64,000 bases of DNA. It comes from Lineus longissimus (Eukaryota > Nemertea > Pilidiophora > Heteronemertea > Lineidae). The translations under genes were made by a program, and so were the position numbers. Below are positions 58,237-64,000 of this stretch, piece after piece; the first letter of the stretch is position 1, and the number at the start of each line of letters is the position of its first letter. Below the pieces are notes generated by a model. That model had not been told where the DNA came from. It searched no databases and worked only from the letters and a program-made list of their open reading frames with translations. The stretch spans positions 6,724,953-6,788,952 of the forward strand of contig NC_088324.1 in the NCBI RefSeq assembly GCF_910592395.1, in the 5' to 3' direction.

Positions 58237-58327
58237 ATGATTTCGATGATTTCGTGGTCATACTTTATTTGCATATGTGCGCTTACAACACGTATAGGAG
58301 ATGTGACTGCTGGCTCTCCCCTGAAAG
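58237..58327 (+). pseudogene. Second E1-like signal exon, 5' truncated (gene 7)
   Basis: MISMISWSYFICICALTTRIGDVTAGSPLK, ending at AAAG|GTAAAA. Same structure as the copy at 20993. Confidence 0.4.
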
Positions 58328-59128
58328 GTAAAACAGAGACCACGCGAAAGCTGAGGGTTGGTGAGGTGTCCTCATATTGTTCTATTGTTAATCGGACACA
58401 AAGGATTATGGAGCCATGTGTACCATTACGATGTAAGGGCATGTTTTTCCATTAAGTTAGTCTGTGGCTAACTTACGGACATAACGCCAACTCAAAGTTC
58501 ACGCTATCTTCGTTTCGTGACATCGGCTAAGAACACCGATGATGGGGCATACGAACATGTGTTAATGCGTAGAAATGAAATGCTTCATTAAAACACGTTG
58601 AGTGCCAGCTACAGATTTAGTAGTATTTGTAAGTTCCTTCCGGTGGCCGCCTACGAGTTCATTCGTAGTATCATGCCTCTACTCTACAATCATTAATTTC
58701 CCCCAAAGACACATTTTAAAGGTATTCATGCCCAGTTGCCAAGTACTAAGTGTATGGACAATCATAATTACAAATCGCATCTCATGAATACAGATTACTT
58801 CAATTAAAAAATCAAGTTACATACTGTCACCAGGAAGTCAAGTTGCAAGTTGTCGCCAAGAAGCATGTATGTTCCTGAAAAGTTCTATATCTTCCTGAAA
58901 CGTTCTATCCTTATGAAATTTGAAGGAGAACCATTTTCATAACATCGGTTTCAACAAAATGAGTCAATAAATGCACATTCTCGTGCAGTTTTACATCGTG
59001 TCACAAAAACATGTTAGGTACTCCGGTTCATCCACATTTTGAAAATACAGTACAATTGGAACATGAAACATCTAAAACACTTCCAAATCTACTACTTCGG
59101 TGTCTACTATCTCTTCTATTCTACCCAA

Positions 59129-61410
59129 TTATGCCAGTCCAATTGTGTGATAGTGCCTGAAACAAACATCACTGCAGAGAGCCAGCTTGTCTGCACATGT
59201 TGGACAGAAGTATCTGGTTTCTTTTCTCACACCCCGTTTAGTGTAAACGCGGAAAGGTTTAGTTGGTCGTTGTTTCTTCTATGATGGTTGAATGGAATTC
59301 AAGTAATGGAAGTTTTTCGCATCTGCCACTGGTTCAGGTTGCCTCTGTATGCGTTCCACAACTTCAAGCCCAAGTAAGTGCTTTATGACGGTTTCGCGAA
59401 ACTTGAGTTGTCGCATTGTGCTTCCAGTTTCAGCCTTGTACAACATGGTCATTCGAAATACAAATCTCAACCAAGTGAAGAGCCATCTTCTTATACCATC
59501 TGATAGTTTTGCGTAGTGCTGAGTAAATACGACAGCATTTGATCAGATCGATCGATACCGGACATACCAAGATTGCGAACGCGCACAATATTGGGTGTTT
59601 GCGATGCCTTGTTATTCCGGTTGCGGACCTCCACCATCTCATCGCGGTGCACATTGCTTATTGTCAACATTTCCCGTTTATCCTTCCACTTGCAAAAAAC
59701 GACGGACTCAGACCGTGCCCATGTCATTTCACCTTTCCTCAGCGTTTTGTTGGTCACATCCTGAGGGTTCTCCTTCCGATCACTACGGAGGGTTCCACTG
59801 CTGTACGTCGAACGAGTGGCTAGTTTCTTAGCGAGGGACACTGAATTGTAAAAATTGCCAGTGAAGACAGTGTGGACTTTGTCTGAGAAGTCATCACCAA
59901 GAAGATACAGGACTATTGCTCCAGTTTGACCAAGATTGTGGGGATCTGGGTGCCCTTCTCCAGTGTAAAGACTAAGTCTTAGTGCAATCTCGTCGGACTC
60001 GCAGAGCTCGTACAGCTTCATCCCGTATTTGTGCTTTTTGTTCTTGATGTATACTGTCTGGATAATAACCTTTCCCGCAAAAGAACCATAGATTCAGCGA
60101 TACTTAGATCCCTCCCAGGATAGTAGATTTCATCCATCACCGTGTTCATATGGTTAGAAAAGGGGAGGATCTTTTACTGGCGATCATTGTGTTTTGACCG
60201 ACTACGTTATCAGCAAAGTGCCAGAATCATAGAAGCCACTGGGAACGATTCCGACTCATGACTTTGCTGAACATATGGCAATGGTAGAGGGGGTCCTTAC
60301 TCCAGTAGATCGCTATAGTTGGTTGTGTGTTAGGACCCATCTGAACAAGAAGGCCGAGAAAGGCCCTCATTTCTGACGCATCTGTATCTTTCCACACCGC
60401 AAGACGAGAATTCCTACGTAGCGGACCATTTGCAGCAATTTGAGCAGCTGCGTATCTATTAGTCTCAGTAACCATGAGATCAATAACTTCCTGGGTAGAG
60501 AACAGGTCAAAGAAATCAGTTGGCTCATGAAATACCATCAGAAGTTTCAAACCAGGTATTTCTTTGAAAGGATATACAGGTGGATCTTGATGGGTGTTTG
60601 TCCACTGATGAACGGTTGGTGCAGCAGCTTGGGCCTATAATGAAATAATGAAATTTTACCCTGGGTAAAACAACTATTTCTCTGAATTTCACTGATATAC
60701 AAGTGTCGTTTTATCTGTCATCGACATACCTGGGATGCCACGATTCGGGGTTGGTGTACTGCAGGCTGTCGCTGAACTGGAGCTGCTCTGTGAGCCTTAT
60801 GAAATAAAAAAAATCTAGCCCGGATAAAACAATTGTATCTCTAAATACACTGATATACCAGATTCATGTTCTCTGCATTGGCATACCTGGGATGCAATTT
60901 CTTTGGTTGCTTGAGGTTGCTGCTGGATTGAAACAGCTGCTTGATAAGCTTGAGCCTGTATTGAAATGATAAAATTCCAGCCTGGGTAAAACGACGTGAT
61001 ATCTGAACTATCTGATAAGTTTCGTTTTATCTGCTATTGACATACCTGTCGTTGGGGTAGGCCTACTGCAAACTGCTGATGGTTTGAACCTCCTCTACCA
61101 CGGTCTTTGCCACCACGATTGCGTACACCATGCCCTTGCACAAGAATTAGTGGAGGGATAACGGTTCTGGCCAGATTTTGTCCCCGACCCCCTCTTGTGC
61201 GTGGATCCCTAGGCATCAGATGCCTCTTCTGATCAGATGCATCGTCTGGTGTAGCGGGGGTCGTCTGTTGCAGCTGGGTGCTCGTAGCTTGCAACATTAC
61301 TGGGATCGTTATCAGGAGGATCAGTATGGATCAGGGATTCGTCTGCACTAGTAACAGATGCAGAATCTACCTCCATATCAGATTCTTCGTGCATAAACTG
61401 ATCAGCAACT
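59129..61410 (-). pseudogene. piggyBac-like transposase with short introns, copy B
   Basis: Same exon layout as copy A: exon ending 61046, microexons 60887-60955 and 60730-60795, large exon from 60634. It is better preserved, with VFTGNFYNSVSLAKKL and a 176-codon frame to GIDRSDQ, and retains a stretch with FLGLLVQMG deleted from copy A. A stop replaces an Arg codon after SQWLL. IAESM and FTGNF again lack the two catalytic Asp residues. The C-terminal zinc motif CPTC...CFRHYH ends at a stop at 59129. Confidence 0.75.
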
Positions 61411-61560
61411 TGACTTGCTGTCAGTGCCAGATGACCACGCCAAAGGAAAATTACAGAAGTACGACGTGGTGGAACATGGGAGCAGATGACGTAGTAGCAC
61501 ACAGAAAAGGCGGCAATTTCGAATTTACCATTGTTTATTTGAAGATCAGACTGTAGATAT

Positions 61561-61756
61561 TCCCAAGTGCCAAGGTACAACTCGTTGTCTGGCAATGGCG
61601 GGCAACTTCCTTCCAGGTGGCCAGGCTATGAGTCGTATCATGGCCTCCTCGATGGAAGTTCCTTCCAGGAAGCCAGGCTGTGGGTCGTATCATGGCCTCC
61701 TGGATGGAAGTTCCCGGCCATTGCCAACCCAAGAGTCGTACCTTGGCACATGGGGG
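61561..61756. repeat. Fold-back element, copy B
   Basis: Counterpart of 24275-24478, with changes in the left arm (CCAAGTGCCAAGGTACAACTCG) that spoil its outer pairing. Confidence 0.6.
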
Positions 61757-62109
61757 AAATGTTCTTCAGTGGTGGCAACTACGGGAATTATATATTGCTT
61801 TATTTGTCATTCAATTAGGTTTAGGAACCTCGTTCCCACCTATTTGGAGTCTCTACGGACTAATGCATGGACAGTACTAAAAGTCACACATTGGCACCTG
61901 GGATCAGAAATCAAATATTGGCCTGGCACTCAACGTGTTAATTGGTGTGACCACAGGGGGGACAGGGAAAAGGGAAAGACTTACCAGTTAACCTTAAAAT
62001 TTTATTAGAATTAAAGCTATAATAGTTTGCGCATTCACTGCAAGAAACTATCGTTTATGGGTTGTAGTACCAGTTCCACAATAGCTTATTAGAACAACAT
62101 GATTGTCAG

Positions 62110-62152
62110 CTCTTCTTGACTACAAGCTTGATGGATCTGATCCTGATATACG
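62110..62152 (+). pseudogene. Orphan E2 copy with altered donor (gene 7)
   Basis: Same place as 24828-24870. The donor reads GGGTTGT instead of GGTTTGT, and Leu-Asp is kept as LLDYKLDG. Confidence 0.45.
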
Positions 62153-62471
62153 GGTTGTATATCACAGCAAGATAAAGAGTTACTGCAGGCTTCAGGCCAC
62201 ACCGGGTCACTTTAGCCCAATAGTAATAGTAGGCATAGCGAAGTTCAACTGAAGGTGATTAAAACATGACAAATCACAATGCATATTCTATCACGTGACT
62301 CACCACACCGTGCATGTACCAACACGACCTAGTGTGCACCGATGTCAAAGCCTTCGCGTCAAGAGGAGGAGGCTGTTCGGTTTGACAGGAAAATTAGCAC
62401 GTCGTCGTATTGTTTGGAAGCCATATACATTGATCAAAATATCATTTCTTGATTTCCATCCCGTGTCATCA

Positions 62472-63947
62472 ATGGCAAACTTAATTTTCACTATGGTGGC
62501 ATCAGTGATGATTTCGTTGTCATACTTTATGTGCATATGTGCGCTTATAACACTTATAGGAGGTGTGACTGCTAGCTCTCCCCCGAAAGGTGAGACAGAG
62601 ACCACTCGAAAGCTGAGGGTTGGTGAGGTGTCCTCATATTGTTCTCTTGATGATAGTTAAATTGGCTAACTGACGGACATAACGTCAAGTCGAAATACAC
62701 GCTATATTCGTGACCTTACATGGTTGAACAACTTGCCTCGGCCTAGAACACCGATGATGGGCGAGACGAACATGTGTTAATGCTGAGAGATGAAATGCTT
62801 TATTAATTGGTGTAACCACAGGGGGGACAGGGAAAAGGGAAACGAGTAATCAGTTTACCTTAAAACGTTCTTGAAATAAAAGTCATTATCTGTATAGTTT
62901 ATGCATTTGCTGCAAGAAACTATCGTTTATGGGTTGTAGTACTAGTATCACAGTCGCTTATTAGAAATACTAATGTTATAATAACACGATTGTCAGCTCT
63001 TCTGGATTGCAAGCTTGATGGATCTGATCCTGATATACGGTTTGTATAACCACAGCACAATATACAGTTACTAGCTTCAGGCCGCTTCGGGCCACTTACG
63101 CCAAATGGTAATAGTAGGCAGAGAGAAGTTCCATTGAAGGTGATAAAAAGAAGACGAATCACAATGAATGGACTATCACGTGACTCACCACACGGTGCAT
63201 GTACCAACACGACGTAGTGTGCACCGATGTCAAGAGGAGGCAGTTCGGTTGACAGGAAAATTAGCACGTCGTCGTAGTATTTGGAAGCCATTGACATTTA
63301 TCAAACTATCGTTTCTTGTTTTCCATCCGGTATCAATTGCAAACTTAATTTTCGCCATAATCATTTTCTTCGTAGCCTGATTGGAAATGCGAGATATGTT
63401 GAATCTCTAGTTTTTGGAAAGGTGCTTCAGTTTAATGATAAGAACGCATCTGCAATTTTACCCCATATAAATTTATTTGAATTGAAAGATATGACTATTA
63501 TGTTTTATATAAGATCTGATCTGATCAAGTCTCCAAAAAATCATTTGATGGGTTTCTATAATAAAAGAAGAAAGATTGACATAGGATATAACGACTGTAA
63601 AGAAGTGTTGATTATTGTTTGGCAAATTAATCAAAATAAAGGTGATCATCAGAACATTGCAGACGCTTCTTATTTTTCTCTCGGCTATTATTCCATTCTC
63701 AGTCGTATAAGTTGGCAGCATTTTGCTGTTACGATTACCAAGTATAAGGATAATAGTCAGCCTCACGTGAAACTTTATAGAAACGGCAACCTCTTAAGAA
63801 GATCAGGTGATAGGCGAAATCAAGCACCGCACTTGGGTGGAACGTTTTCAATTTTGGGTAACTCCATTTCAGTGAGTCAATTGTCGAATTTGAGATTTTA
63901 CCCTTCTGTCATGACAAAACATGATATTTTGAGATACCAAAAAAGAG
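62472..63947 (+). CDS. Gene 7: type III LamG-PAN gene, 3' end outside the window
   Basis: Exons are E1 62472-62589 (MANLIFTMVASVMISLSYF... signal peptide), E2 62997-63039 and E3 63376-63947, phases 1 and 2 as in gene 3. The donor of E1 is GTGAGA. E2 has a Tyr-to-Cys change. E4 and E5 should lie beyond the window. The E1 promoter region holds a TCACGTGAC E-box at 62291. Confidence 0.55.
63376..63947 (+). CDS. LamG core exon (E3) of gene 7, type III
   Basis: Differs from gene 3 E3 at four bases, all amino-acid changing (Arg/Pro, Glu/Lys, Lys/Arg, Ile/Arg). Signature motifs are intact. Confidence 0.85.
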
Positions 63948-64000
63948 GTAGGTTTGTCAACTACTAGCTTGCTGGGTAACCTTGGAATCGAATAGGGAGC

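Overview
This is metazoan nuclear DNA. It has GT-AG introns, phase-matched split domains, a signal-peptide exon, and three classes of eukaryotic cut-and-paste transposons, with no sign of bacterial operons. The transposon mix (pogo, Tc1, intron-bearing piggyBac, and a TGACCTCTGTGACCTTG-type repeat ending in a GAC/GGAC microsatellite) suggests a heterozygous marine invertebrate. I cannot name the species.

The window is a head-to-tail tandem array, all on the + strand, of one secreted-protein gene family. My gene model, from splice signals and reading phases, has five coding exons: E1 signal peptide (100 nt, ends phase 1), E2 a 43-nt exon giving the first strand of a LamG/concanavalin-like domain (ends phase 2), E3 the LamG core (563-572 nt, ends phase 1), E4 a four-cysteine PAN/Apple exon (188 nt, ends phase 0), and E5 a short C-terminal exon with the stop. 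In a typical unit (gene 1) these sum to 969 nt, a 322-residue secreted LamG-PAN protein. An Ig-like remnant lies between E3 and E4 in several units.

Layout: gene 0 (5' end outside the window, 843-6040), gene 1 (6826-12409), gene 2 (13342-18615, no E5), gene 3 (19528-30260, with extra E1/E2 copies and a piggyBac insertion), gene 4 (31662-38147), gene 5 (38955-49436, two LamG exons), gene 6 (50226-55972, nonsense mutation in E3) and gene 7 (56754-63947, 3' end outside, same complex 5' end as gene 3).

Nearly every intron 2 contains the same dead antisense pogo transposon, so it was present before the array expanded. The left part (1 to about 26.7 kb) is repeated from about 43.4 kb to the end with one unit fewer. 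This is either a large segmental duplication with unequal crossing-over or two haplotypes assembled in tandem.

The most interesting signal is in the LamG exon. Between duplicate blocks it differs far more than linked transposon DNA or the PAN exon, and almost all its differences change amino acids. A tandem, secreted, gene-converting family with a hypervariable binding-type domain suggests recognition (immunity, allorecognition or gamete interaction). That role is inference only.
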